Assembly: GCA_036012865.1 (NCBI GenBank)
Contig: DASCQC010000027.1
Coordinates: 1-35,923, forward strand
Direction of reading: 5' to 3'
Source of the DNA: DASCQC01 sp036012865
GTDB lineage: Bacteria > Pseudomonadota > Gammaproteobacteria > Comchoanobacterales > Comchoanobacteraceae
DNA: 35,923 nt
In this document: piece by piece, positions 25,328 to 32,895 of the stretch
Numbering within the stretch: position 1 is the stretch's first letter
How the letters are laid out: each line of letters begins with the position of its first letter
Notes under the pieces: generated by a model
What the model was told of the DNA's origin: nothing
What the model saw: only the letters and a program-made list of their open reading frames with translations
Database searches by the model: none
Position numbers and translations under genes: made by a program

Positions 25328-26687
25328 TGGGGGATGCTGTGATGTTTCCATCGTGAAAGTGGATATCTATGGGGCTGCTGGCATCGATGTCTGAGCAATG
25401 GGTCATGGGCTTGTTGTTTTGTTTGACTAGGGTATACCCTCGCTTTAACGTTGAAAGGGGGCTTAATGTATCCAGCTTATTGATTAGCATTAAGAAGGAG
25501 TTTTCTTTGGATTGAATAGCAAAATTTAGGGCGTTTTGAAAATCACCCTTAATATTTTGATATTGATTTTGATGCGAAAGAAGTAATTGCTTTGGGTGGT
25601 GGTGATGCAGTGTGGAGATTTGGGACTGTAAGTGAAGCTTGAGTTGTAAAAGCTGATCATTAAAAGTATAGGTTAATTTGGCTTGTATTTTTTCCAGAAG
25701 GTGTCGATGTTTTGTTAGTTGTTCTCTTGGGTGTGTTAATTTAGATTGGATGGCTTGGAATAAGTATTGTTGTGAGGTAATCATTTTCTGAATAAGAAAG
25801 GTTAACCTTCTTTGGGTGTTATCTATGTGCTGAATAAGGTCTTGAGAATGTGGGGTACAAAGTTCAGCTGCAGCCGTTGGGGTAGGGGCCCTTTGATCAG
25901 CTACTTCATCAGATAATGTCGTATCAGTTTCATGCCCTATGCCGGTGATGAGGGGTGTTTGACATGCAAAAATTGCTCGGATTAAGGGTTCTTCATTGAA
26001 AACCCACAGGTCTTCAATCGATCCGCCACCACGGCATAAGATTAAGGTGTCATTATCATCATGATCAGCTTGTCTTAGCGCAGTGATGATAAGATCTTTT
26101 GCTTCCTGTCCTTGAACAAGGGTGGGGTAGATATTAATTTCGGCTAAAGGGTACCGTCTGGATAATGTGGTTAACACATCTTGGATGGCAGCACCTTGAG
26201 GCGCGGTGATGATTCCTATTTTTCTTGGGTAAGTGGGCAATGGTTTTTTATGGGATACATTAAAAAGACCTTCATCCGATAATCGTTTTTTTAGAGCCTC
26301 ATAGGCGCGCAGTAAAGCGCCAATGCCTGCTTCTTCACAAGAGAATACGGTGAGTTGATAGTCTCCTCGAGGTTGGTACAAGCCTACTTTTCCTTTAATC
26401 AATACCTTTTGCCCTTCTTGCAGGGGAGGAGAGGAAGCTTGATAGGGTTTGAAAAAGACACAACGAACGTGTGCTCTTTCATCCTTTAAGGTGAAATAAA
26501 GATGCCCAGAAGACGGCCTAGAAAGGTTCGAGATTTCCCCCTCAATGGAGAGGTAGGAAAAAGAGTTTTCTAGGCATTGTTTTACCAGGGCATTGAGTTC
26601 ACTAACAGTTAAGGGGCTGTTGTAATCTGTGGAGGGCCCAATTCGAGAGCTGTGTGGTTGCATTTTCATTGATAAATAGTATGCCAT
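25299..26687 (-). CDS. xseA: exodeoxyribonuclease VII large subunit
   Basis: Large subunit of ExoVII, which with several XseB subunits degrades single-stranded DNA and acts in repair. The 462 residues match the family (E. coli 456). The N-terminal OB-fold has LTVSELNALVKQCLE, SIEGEISNLSRPSSGHLYFT and VRCVFFK. The catalytic domain has YPRKIGIITAPQGAAIQDVL, CRGGGSIEDLWVFNEE, GIGHETDTTLSDEVADQRAP and TPTAAAEL. A long coiled coil (about 280-400) follows, and then SPLSTLKRGYTLV. The start is uncertain among ATGs at 26687, 26669 and 26663; none has a clear ribosome site. xseB is not adjacent. Confidence 0.94.
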   Translation of the reverse strand: MAYYLSMKMQPHSSRIGPSTDYNSPLTVSELNALVKQCLENSFSYLSIEGEISNLSRPSSGHLYFTLKDERAHVRCVFFKPYQASSPPLQEGQKVLIKGKVGLYQPRGDYQLTVFSCEEAGIGALLRAYEALKKRLSDEGLFNVSHKKPLPTYPRKIGIITAPQGAAIQDVLTTLSRRYPLAEINIYPTLVQGQEAKDLIITALRQADHDDNDTLILCRGGGSIEDLWVFNEEPLIRAIFACQTPLITGIGHETDTTLSDEVADQRAPTPTAAAELCTPHSQDLIQHIDNTQRRLTFLIQKMITSQQYLFQAIQSKLTHPREQLTKHRHLLEKIQAKLTYTFNDQLLQLKLHLQSQISTLHHHHPKQLLLSHQNQYQNIKGDFQNALNFAIQSKENSFLMLINKLDTLSPLSTLKRGYTLVKQNNKPMTHCSDIDASSPIDIHFHDGNITASPIKVDSDDKN

Positions 26688-26725
26688 GGGTTACATTAAG
26701 CTACAAACTTATATTGAAGGTAGGT

Positions 26726-26902
26726 ATGGTTGTTAATTCAAAAAAACACCCGATCAAGGAAATAGTTGACCTTAAAGAAGGCAATAGACTGGCTATCTGT
26801 CGCTGTTGGCAGTCCAAATCATTTCCTTTTTGTGACGGAGGGAATGAATCAACTGGGGACTCTTTAGGGCCTATTATTGTCGAGAGGGGAGAGAAAGATT
26901 GA
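26726..26902 (+). CDS. CDGSH-type iron-sulfur protein lacking the His ligand
   Basis: Tiny protein of 58 residues from ATG 26726, preceded by AAGGTAGG. The core is CRCWQSKSFPFCDGGNES. It fits the CDGSH pattern C-x-C-x2-S-x3-P-x-C-D-G, giving Cys25, Cys27 and Cys36. Asn40 stands where the family has His, the fourth ligand of the 2Fe-2S cluster. Compared with related small proteins as I remember them, about four residues between CDG and TGD are missing, which would explain the lost His. The tail TGDSLGPIIVE is family-like. It is divergent from xseA. The cluster may be absent or altered, so this may be a decaying gene or a variant. Family call is good; activity is doubtful. Confidence 0.75.
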   Translation: MVVNSKKHPIKEIVDLKEGNRLAICRCWQSKSFPFCDGGNESTGDSLGPIIVERGEKD

Positions 26903-26928
26903 CTAGGTTGCATGCTTTAGATTACACT
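26899..26928 (+). promoter_or_regulatory. promoter of the M23 peptidase gene
   Basis: TTGACT (26899-26904), 18 bases, TACACT (26923-26928). The -35 overlaps the stop codon of the CDGSH gene, and ATG 26946 lies 17 bases after the -10 end. Confidence 0.5.
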
Positions 26929-26945
26929 CTCGGTAGGATGATGCG

Positions 26946-28118
26946 ATGTTTCATATGATTGGACGTACTTTAATTTTATTGTTTTCACTTTGGTTAGGGT
27001 GTTTTTCTCCCTTTTCAGAAGCATTGGCTTCTACTATATCAGAGAAGAAAATGCTGGTAAAAAAGGGAGATACTCTTCAATCATTGTTTAAAAGAAATCA
27101 CCTGAGTCGGCAAGATTTAAAATCTATTTTCAAACTTAAAAAATATTCAAAAGTCTTCAGATCACTGAAAGCAGGTCAAATGATTTACTGCGGGGTTGAT
27201 AAATCCAAAAATGTGTATTGGGTTCGATTTTTTACAGGAGGCCATGACTTTTTTGAGCTGAGTAAGTCTAATAATAGCTTTGTTGCTCGAAGTTATTCTG
27301 AGCCGTTTCCTGTGAGTCGACATGCTGTCAAATTTAGAGTTAAAAAATCTATTTATCGGGAGGGTGTTCGTGCGGGGTTAGATAAAAAACTGCTTGCAGA
27401 ATTACAAAAGGTATTGACTTTAAAGCTTAATCTTAGACACGATGTTCAACCAGGCGATAAAATTACGATTTTGTACGAGAAAGAACATCAAGCTGTCGGG
27501 GTGTCTCATTCAAAGCGAATTATTTTTGCAAAACTAGATGGAAAGCGGCATAAATTAGAGGCCAGTCGATTTAAAGATAGTTATGGTAGGGTCGCTTATT
27601 ATGACTCTAAGGGTCGATCCATTGGTAGTTCATTTTTACGATCACCGGTGAAATACACAAAAATTAGCTCACCCTTTAACCTTCATCGACTTCACCCAGT
27701 ACTTAAAAAAGTTAGGCCGCATACGGGTGTTGATTTGGCCGCACCTAAGGGAACAGCTGTTAAATCAGTGGGTGAAGGACGGGTTCGTTTTGCAGGTGTC
27801 AAAGGAGGTTATGGAAATGCGGTTATTATTCAACATAATGCGCGATATCAAACCTTGTATGCACATTTGTCGCGTTTCCCAAAAAAATTACGAGTAGGTC
27901 AGAAAGTTAAGATGAGCCAAGTCATTGGTTTTGTAGGAAGTACAGGGTTAGCTACCGGGCCTCATTTGCATTATGAGTTTAGGGTTAAGGGCAAACCTGT
28001 GAACCCTCTTAAGGTATCGCTGCCTACTACAAGAGTCTTGGCCAAGGCGGATTTAAAACGTTTTCGGTCTGAACACAGGCATTGGTTAGCTGCGCTCAAA
28101 AGCTTAATGGCGAGTTGA
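26946..28118 (+). CDS. M23 family peptidoglycan endopeptidase
   Basis: Periplasmic zinc metallopeptidase of 390 residues that should cut peptide cross-links in peptidoglycan. A signal peptide fills the first 27 or so residues (RTLILLFSLWLGCFSPFSEA). The Cys there does not fit a good lipobox. Next come a LysM/OapA-like part (KKGDTLQSLFKRNHLS; LKAGQMIYCG) and a linker. The M23 domain follows, with RPHTGVDLAAPKGTAV (zinc His and Asp), HNARYQTLYAHLSRFPKKLR and GPHLHYEFRVKG (HxH). All metal residues are present, so it is probably an active enzyme of the MepM kind. anmK follows with almost no gap, as in other gammaproteobacteria, linking wall cleavage with recycling. Confidence 0.9.
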   Translation: MFHMIGRTLILLFSLWLGCFSPFSEALASTISEKKMLVKKGDTLQSLFKRNHLSRQDLKSIFKLKKYSKVFRSLKAGQMIYCGVDKSKNVYWVRFFTGGHDFFELSKSNNSFVARSYSEPFPVSRHAVKFRVKKSIYREGVRAGLDKKLLAELQKVLTLKLNLRHDVQPGDKITILYEKEHQAVGVSHSKRIIFAKLDGKRHKLEASRFKDSYGRVAYYDSKGRSIGSSFLRSPVKYTKISSPFNLHRLHPVLKKVRPHTGVDLAAPKGTAVKSVGEGRVRFAGVKGGYGNAVIIQHNARYQTLYAHLSRFPKKLRVGQKVKMSQVIGFVGSTGLATGPHLHYEFRVKGKPVNPLKVSLPTTRVLAKADLKRFRSEHRHWLAALKSLMAS

Positions 28119-28120
28119 CA

Positions 28121-29182
28121 TTGACTTCATCCATCTACATGGGCGTGATGTCAGGCACAAGCTTGGATAATATAGATGTTGTTGTTGCCAAGTTTTTCCC
28201 ACTACAAATTTATGATTTCTTTTCGCACCCTATTCCTCCTTCTGTCAAATCTTCAGTGATGAATGCATTGAGTAACCCTTCATTTAGCATGCATGACATG
28301 ATGAAATTGAATCAACAATGGGTGAATCTTTATTCAGAAGCTATTTTGATGTCAAAATCAAGACGCAAGCTTTCTATTTGTGCTGTGGGTCTCCATGGGC
28401 AAACAGTTTATCACCGCCCCGATCAGTTTGGAACCTGGCAATTGGGCACTATTTCGTCTATTTCAGCTACCTGTGGAATGCCCGTTATTGGGGACTTTAG
28501 AAGTAAGGATATTGCTTTAGGGGGTGAAGGAGCGCCTTTAGCGCCGCTGTTTCATCAAGCATTTTTTGCCTCTGAGCATACATCCAGAGGAATTATTAAT
28601 CTTGGGGGCATTGCGAACATTAGTCGCTTGGTTCCAGGAAGGCCCGTAGAGGGCTATGATGTCGGGCCTGCGAATGCTTTGCTTGATGCTTATTCGAGTG
28701 CTTATTTAAAAAAACCTTATGATCATAATGGTGATTTTGCTAGACAAGGTCAACTTATTCCTTCTTTGTTAAATAAAATGTTATCCGACCCTTATTTTTC
28801 ATCGTTACCCCCCAAAAGTACAGGAAGAGATTATTTTTCATTGGGTTGGCTTCAATCGATGGGAATACAAGGGCTGGATAGTTTAGATATTATGGCTACT
28901 CTCGTTGAGATGGTTGCAATTTTACTGGCGCGTGCCTCTACCGAGTTGGGCGAGGTTTATTATTGTGGTGGGGGTATTAAGAACGCCTATCTGATGGAAC
29001 GTATTCAGCATCATGTTGGATTGCCCATTAAATTGACAACTGAGTTGGGTATTGTCCCACAGATGGTAGAGGCATTAGGCTTTGCTTGGTTAGCTTCGGA
29101 ATACAACCTTAATAATAAACATGACTTATCAACAATCACAGGCTCAAAGCACCCACATGTTTTAGGGGTGTGTTCTCTATAA
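28121..29182 (+). CDS. anmK: anhydro-N-acetylmuramic acid kinase
   Basis: Phosphorylates 1,6-anhydro-MurNAc from peptidoglycan turnover with ring cleavage to MurNAc-6-phosphate. About 353 residues (E. coli 369). The N-terminus has YMGVMSGTSLDNIDVVVAKF (ATP site). Then come GLHGQTVYH, VIGDFRSKDIALGGEGAPL (catalytic Asp), GIINLGGIANIS, GYDVGPANALLD and STGRDYFSLGWL, with YYCGGGIKNAYLM near the end. The start is uncertain: TTG 28121 is chosen because GGCGAG precedes it by 6 bases; TTG 28115, which overlaps the M23 stop, and ATG 28139 are alternatives. It is coupled to the M23 gene. The murQ etherase is not in the window. Confidence 0.92.
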   Translation: MTSSIYMGVMSGTSLDNIDVVVAKFFPLQIYDFFSHPIPPSVKSSVMNALSNPSFSMHDMMKLNQQWVNLYSEAILMSKSRRKLSICAVGLHGQTVYHRPDQFGTWQLGTISSISATCGMPVIGDFRSKDIALGGEGAPLAPLFHQAFFASEHTSRGIINLGGIANISRLVPGRPVEGYDVGPANALLDAYSSAYLKKPYDHNGDFARQGQLIPSLLNKMLSDPYFSSLPPKSTGRDYFSLGWLQSMGIQGLDSLDIMATLVEMVAILLARASTELGEVYYCGGGIKNAYLMERIQHHVGLPIKLTTELGIVPQMVEALGFAWLASEYNLNNKHDLSTITGSKHPHVLGVCSL

Positions 29183-29188
29183 GGGTGA

Positions 29189-29207
29189 GTTAAGGCTCAA
29201 CCTTAAC
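29189..29207. terminator. hairpin between convergent anmK and DUF1460 genes
   Basis: GTTAAGG (29189-29195), CTCAA, CCTTAAC (29201-29207), a perfect 7-base stem placed between two converging stop codons. No T-run follows on either strand, so termination is only inferred from position. Confidence 0.35.
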
Positions 29208-30045
29208 GTATATTCCAAAGAGCAATACCTTTAAATGTTTTTGATTTTTTATGGGTTAAATAAGTTTCTAAATCGATATCTAAAATAAACTTATTTGATG
29301 ATGCATGGCGTAAAAACCAACGGTTCTTTTTGCGTATAAGAAAACCCAAATGTGAAACTTGCAAGGCTGTCCCTAAGTTTTTAGGGCGCCAATCTTGATG
29401 GACAAATTCTATTAGCATGATGGGTTCTAGAGATTTAAATAACGAGGTGTTTAGTTTTCCGTTGATAATTATCTTGTGGATAGGCAGGTAGGCCTGTGTT
29501 GATTTCTGAATATTCTTTCTGTTCTTGAGAGAAGATTTCCACTGTTTGATTTCTTTGTTATTAATAAGTTTGCTTTTTTTGAGCTTAGCTATTTTATGGG
29601 TCCAAAATTGTTTGAAACTGATGGTTGTGGTGGTAGTGGTAAAAGGGGCTTTGTGGGTATTTAATGGTTTTATCCAGTGTAGTTTTTCATAAGTTGGGTT
29701 TAAATCAATGCTTGCAAAATGTATCCTATTAGCATAGTGATAGGGTGATTTTAAATACCGTGCTTGTAGGGCTGTTTTATGTAACATAGAGGGGTTGCGC
29801 GCATGGATTAGTGCCATGACAGTTTGTACATAAGTCAGGCAGTCAAATTGATCTATTTTAAGTTTATGTGAGGACTCATTGTCATTGAGGGGGTCGAATT
29901 TATACGGTTGTCCTAAAAATAAACCAGAGGCAAGCAATGTACGTTGGTGCATGCTGTGTATGCTCGCATTTTTAAAATAGACATCGATGGGGTTGGCAAG
30001 TCCCTCAACAAATGTACAACATAAGATTAATAACACAATGATCAT
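29203..30045 (-). CDS. DUF1460 cell-wall amidase-like secreted protein
   Basis: Protein of 280 residues with a short signal peptide (MIIVLLILCCTFVEGLA). It fits the DUF1460 family, NlpC/P60-like proteins proposed to act as peptidoglycan amidases. Matching features are DQFDCLTYVQTVMAL, with Cys69 as the likely nucleophile, and then KSPYHYANRIHFASIDLNP. Near the end are EFVHQDWRPKNL, VSHLGFLIRKKN and FLRHASSNKFILD, which contain the expected His residues. A run of six Thr (FTTTTTTISF) sits in the middle. The ribosome site is weak. It is convergent with anmK, so the neighbourhood is a cell-wall group. Family assignment is from motif memory and fairly good; enzymatic specificity is not known. Confidence 0.78.
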   Translation of the reverse strand: MIIVLLILCCTFVEGLANPIDVYFKNASIHSMHQRTLLASGLFLGQPYKFDPLNDNESSHKLKIDQFDCLTYVQTVMALIHARNPSMLHKTALQARYLKSPYHYANRIHFASIDLNPTYEKLHWIKPLNTHKAPFTTTTTTISFKQFWTHKIAKLKKSKLINNKEIKQWKSSLKNRKNIQKSTQAYLPIHKIIINGKLNTSLFKSLEPIMLIEFVHQDWRPKNLGTALQVSHLGFLIRKKNRWFLRHASSNKFILDIDLETYLTHKKSKTFKGIALWNIR

Positions 30046-30090
30046 TCAACCAATCATAACCTATTTTTTGATCAATTCAATAACTTGTTT

Positions 30091-30119
30091 TTGTTTTTCT
30101 CATTTTGTTATTGTATGAT
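30091..30119 (+). promoter_or_regulatory. promoter of the spmA-like gene
   Basis: TTGTTT (30091-30096), 17 bases, TATGAT (30114-30119). Transcription near 30126 rules out the upstream TTG at 30105 as the translation start and supports ATG 30156. Confidence 0.5.
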
Positions 30120-30155
30120 ACCTTCTTTGGTAATAGATTATTTGGTATAGATACT

Positions 30156-30770
30156 ATGTTGAATTATATTTGGTTGGGAATGATTCTCCTTTCTATTGTT
30201 TTTGGAATGATTAATGGCAAGATTGATGCGGTTGTTACCTCTGTTACTGAGGAGGCGAAGCATGCTTTTGAAATGGCTTTATTGCTGGGCGGCATTCTGT
30301 CATTTTGGTTAGGTATTATGAGAATTGCGGAGCACTCTGGGTTAATTGAACGCATTGCTCTTACCTTACGGCCCATTCTTAAGCGTTTGTTTCCAGACGT
30401 TCCTGAAGATCATCCTGCCATGGGCGCAATTGTAATGAATATTGCGGCTAATATGTTAGGCTTAGCCAATGCAGCGACTCCGTTTGGGTTAAAGGCTATG
30501 GAAGCTTTAGATGACTTAAATATTTACAAAGGGCAGGCAAGCAATGCCATGTGTATGCTGTTAGCCATTAATACTTCCAGTGTTCAATTAATTCCGGCAT
30601 CTGCCATAGGCTTTTTAGCTGCAGCTAATGGAGTCCACCCTACCAATATTATATTAACGTCCCTTTTTGCTACGACTTTATCAACGATTGCCGCGATTAC
30701 TGCTTGTAAGGTTTTTGAACGGTGGTCTGTGTTTAAAATACAAAAAGATGAAGAGATCTCAACATGCTAA
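30156..30770 (+). CDS. nucleoside-recognition (SpmA-like) membrane protein
   Basis: Inner-membrane protein of 204 residues with a Gate/nucleoside-recognition domain. It begins MLNYIWLGMILLSIVFGMIN, as SpmA proteins do. EEAKHAFEMALLLGGILSFW and HPAMGAIVMNIAANMLGLAN, then NAATPFGLKAMEALDDLN, are the conserved core. Four or five hydrophobic helices are visible. In Bacillus, SpmA and SpmB act in spore maturation; in non-sporulating bacteria such as this one their role is unknown, perhaps transport of a small molecule. The stop overlaps the following spmB-like ATG by 7 bases, so the two are coupled and probably form one complex. Confidence 0.82.
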   Translation: MLNYIWLGMILLSIVFGMINGKIDAVVTSVTEEAKHAFEMALLLGGILSFWLGIMRIAEHSGLIERIALTLRPILKRLFPDVPEDHPAMGAIVMNIAANMLGLANAATPFGLKAMEALDDLNIYKGQASNAMCMLLAINTSSVQLIPASAIGFLAAANGVHPTNIILTSLFATTLSTIAAITACKVFERWSVFKIQKDEEISTC

Positions 30771-31342
30771 GTAGTTTATGGGTTAAAGAGTTATTGATGA
30801 GCTCTTTCGGTTGGATAACAGTATCAGGTATATCCAATGCTTTATTTTTATCCATGATTGTAGGGATTCCTTTTTATGGTATTACGCATAAAGTAAAGGT
30901 CTATGAATCTTTTTTAGAGGGCGCTAAAGAAGGTTTTGATGTGGTGATTAAAATCATTCCTTTTCTTGTTGGTATGTTGGTGGCTATTGGTATGTTGAGG
31001 GCATCAGGTGCGTTTGATTCTATTGCAGCTTTATTATCCCCCTCTTTACAATTTATTGGAGTTCCTGCAGAGATCATACCTATTAGCTTGGTTCGACCTT
31101 TTTCAGGGGCTGCATCCAATGCTATGTTGGTAGATATGATTAGCACTTACGGGCCAGATGCCCTGGTGTCTAGAATTGGGGGTACGATTATGGGAAGCAC
31201 TGAAACCACCTTTTTTGTTGTGGCTGTTTATTTTGGTGCGGTTAATATTAAAAAAGTTAGGCATGCTGTCGCTGCTGGTTTGTTAGCAGATTTTGTGGGT
31301 ATTTTAGCAGCGGTTTATATCTGTCAATGGTTGTTAGGTTAA
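30764..31342 (+). CDS. nucleoside-recognition (SpmB-like) membrane protein
   Basis: Partner of the preceding gene, 192 residues, with the second nucleoside-recognition domain. Diagnostic stretches are YESFLEGAKEGFDVVIKIIP, FLVGMLVAIGMLRASGAFD, RPFSGAASNAMLVDMI, and GGTIMGSTETTFFVVAVYFG. These match SpmB of many bacteria. The ATG overlaps the upstream stop (ATGCTAA), with AAGAGAT upstream as ribosome site. Several membrane helices are evident. The paired arrangement is kept as in other gammaproteobacteria, but what is transported or sensed is not known. Confidence 0.85.
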   Translation: MLSSLWVKELLMSSFGWITVSGISNALFLSMIVGIPFYGITHKVKVYESFLEGAKEGFDVVIKIIPFLVGMLVAIGMLRASGAFDSIAALLSPSLQFIGVPAEIIPISLVRPFSGAASNAMLVDMISTYGPDALVSRIGGTIMGSTETTFFVVAVYFGAVNIKKVRHAVAAGLLADFVGILAAVYICQWLLG

Positions 31343-31363
31343 ATTTCATTCATCAGAATATAA

Positions 31364-31385
31364 AAGGCCCGCGTTAACGGGCCTT
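31364..31385. terminator. bidirectional terminator-like hairpin
   Basis: AAGGCCCG, loop CGTTAA, CGGGCCTT: perfect 8-base GC-rich stem between the convergent spmB-like and peroxiredoxin genes. On the minus strand it is followed by a short T-run (CCTTTTAT), so it best serves the peroxiredoxin gene. Confidence 0.7.
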
Positions 31386-31405
31386 AGCTTAAGTGGTTAG
31401 GGTTT

Positions 31406-32008
31406 TTATAAAGATTCAGCATTCTCAGTCAGGTATTGAGCAACCCCTGTGGCAGTTGGTTTCATGCCTTGTTGGCCTTGGTTCCAGCCAGCAGGGCAAA
31501 CTTCACCGTGTTGAGCATGAAACTGTAAGGCTTTAATCAACCTAAGGTACTCATCAATGTTTCGACCAATAGGCAAATCATTGACTTGTTGAATTCGAAT
31601 GCAACCATCAGGATCAATGATGTAAGTTCCTCGGTAGGCCATGCCTTCAGGAGATTGCACTGCATAACTTTGACATATTCTATGGGAAGGGTCAGCTGCT
31701 AAAATGTAATCAACATCTCCAATACCACCGTCATTGATTGAAGTGTTTCTCCATCGAGAATGTGTATGCTCAGAGTCAATCGATACAGCAAGTACAGCGG
31801 TGTTTAATGACTTGAATTCTGACATGCGTTTATTAAGAGCAATAAGCTCAGAAGGACAGACAAAGGTAAAATCAAAAGGGTAAAAGAACACCATACGATA
31901 TTGTTGATTACTTTTGGCAAAGAAATCATAGTTATTAGAAATTTCACCATTGGGCAGTACACAATTAGTAATAATTCTGGGGGCTTGTTGACCAACTAGC
32001 ATTGACAT
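31406..32008 (-). CDS. 2-Cys peroxiredoxin (AhpC/Prx1 type)
   Basis: Thiol peroxidase of 200 residues that reduces hydrogen peroxide and alkyl hydroperoxides. FYPFDFTFVCPSELIALN has the peroxidatic Cys51, and GEVCPAGWNQGQQG has the resolving Cys171, so it is a typical 2-Cys enzyme. AVSIDSEHTHSRW and GTYIIDPDGCIR are family blocks. AGGAG precedes the ATG. The reductase partner (AhpF or thioredoxin system) is not in the window. It is divergent from sodB with a shared upstream region carrying a perfect inverted repeat, which suggests joint control under oxidative stress. The family is certain; the label ahpC versus another Prx1 paralogue is not. Confidence 0.92.
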   Translation of the reverse strand: MSMLVGQQAPRIITNCVLPNGEISNNYDFFAKSNQQYRMVFFYPFDFTFVCPSELIALNKRMSEFKSLNTAVLAVSIDSEHTHSRWRNTSINDGGIGDVDYILAADPSHRICQSYAVQSPEGMAYRGTYIIDPDGCIRIQQVNDLPIGRNIDEYLRLIKALQFHAQHGEVCPAGWNQGQQGMKPTATGVAQYLTENAESL

Positions 32009-32054
32009 AATATTCTCCTAGATCAATGATTAAAATAAATAATTAGCTCACGTA

Positions 32055-32083
32055 ATGTTAGACAATAATAAGGTGTATTGCAA
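32055..32083 (-). promoter_or_regulatory. promoter of the peroxiredoxin gene
   Basis: Minus-strand TTGCAA (32078-32083), 17 bases, TAACAT (32055-32060). The -35 lies next to the inverted repeat at 32086-32103. Confidence 0.45.
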
Positions 32084-32085
32084 GC

Positions 32086-32103
32086 AGGATATGTAAATAT
32101 CCT
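32086..32103. promoter_or_regulatory. inverted repeat between peroxiredoxin and sodB promoters
   Basis: AGGATAT, GTAA, ATATCCT: a perfect 7-base inverted repeat placed between the -35 elements of the two divergent promoters. It is a candidate operator for a shared stress regulator; which one cannot be told. Confidence 0.5.
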
Positions 32104-32114
32104 ATGATTCAGGC

Positions 32115-32142
32115 TTGACAGTGTCATCTGTAAGGTTAAAAT
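32115..32142 (+). promoter_or_regulatory. sigma-70 promoter of sodB
   Basis: TTGACA (32115-32120, perfect -35), 16 bases, TAAAAT (32137-32142). The ATG is 30 bases downstream, with AGGA at 32162-32165. Confidence 0.7.
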
Positions 32143-32171
32143 GCAGTGGTCTTAAATAAACAGGAAAGATC

Positions 32172-32753
32172 ATGGCTATTGTTCTAACCCCACTACCGTA
32201 TTCTGAAACAGCTTTAGAACCTTATATTTCAAAGGAAACTTTGCAATATCACTATGGAAAACATCATGCAACCTATGTTAATAAACTCAATGGCCTGATT
32301 CAAGGAAGCGCGTTTGAAGACCTTTCTTTAGAAGAGATTATTCTCCAATCTGATGGAGGGGTTTTTAATAATGCTGCACAGATTTGGAATCACACTTTTT
32401 ATTGGCATTGTTTGAGCGATGTTCATCACCAACAGCCATCGGATAAGATGCGACAACTCATTGAAAAAAGTTTTGGATCTTTTGATCAGTTTAAAGAGCA
32501 GTTTTCAACCACGGCGTGTAATCATTTTGGTTCAGGTTGGGCATGGTTGGTTCAAACAAGAGAGAATACACTAAGAATAATTTCAACAGCCAATGCAGAT
32601 TTGCCCATGAAGCATGGGGATGATAAAGCACTATTAACCTGTGATGTCTGGGAGCACGCCTACTATATTGATACTCGTAACTCCAGACCTAATTACCTAG
32701 AAAGCTTTTGGAAAATTGTTAATTGGAAATTTGTTGAAGAACAACTTGTTTAG
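32172..32753 (+). CDS. sodB: iron superoxide dismutase
   Basis: Converts superoxide to oxygen and hydrogen peroxide, which the neighbouring peroxiredoxin can then remove. The 193 residues equal the usual SodB length. Metal ligands are His27 (LQYHYGKHHATYV), the His in NNAAQIWNHTFYW, and Asp and His in DVWEHAYYIDTRN. The Gln in NAAQIWNH is typical of the Fe rather than Mn enzyme. CNHFGSGWAWLV is another family block. There is no signal peptide, so it is cytoplasmic. A strong promoter lies upstream and a strong terminator downstream, so it forms a single-gene unit. Confidence 0.95.
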   Translation: MAIVLTPLPYSETALEPYISKETLQYHYGKHHATYVNKLNGLIQGSAFEDLSLEEIILQSDGGVFNNAAQIWNHTFYWHCLSDVHHQQPSDKMRQLIEKSFGSFDQFKEQFSTTACNHFGSGWAWLVQTRENTLRIISTANADLPMKHGDDKALLTCDVWEHAYYIDTRNSRPNYLESFWKIVNWKFVEEQLV

Positions 32754-32846
32754 TGCTAAGCAAGCATTAAGATAACATAACTTACTATTAAGTACTTGGC
32801 ATTTTTATCTCAATATGTTAGATTGGGTATAAGTTTTTGTTTTTAC

Positions 32847-32870
32847 GCCCGCCCCCGCGGGCTTTTTTTT
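32847..32870 (+). terminator. rho-independent terminator of sodB
   Basis: GCCCGC (32847-32852), loop CCCC, GCGGGC (32857-32862), then eight T (32863-32870). A textbook intrinsic terminator about 95 bases after the sodB stop. Confidence 0.9.
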
Positions 32871-32895
32871 ATCTCGTAGAAAATAATTAACAACG

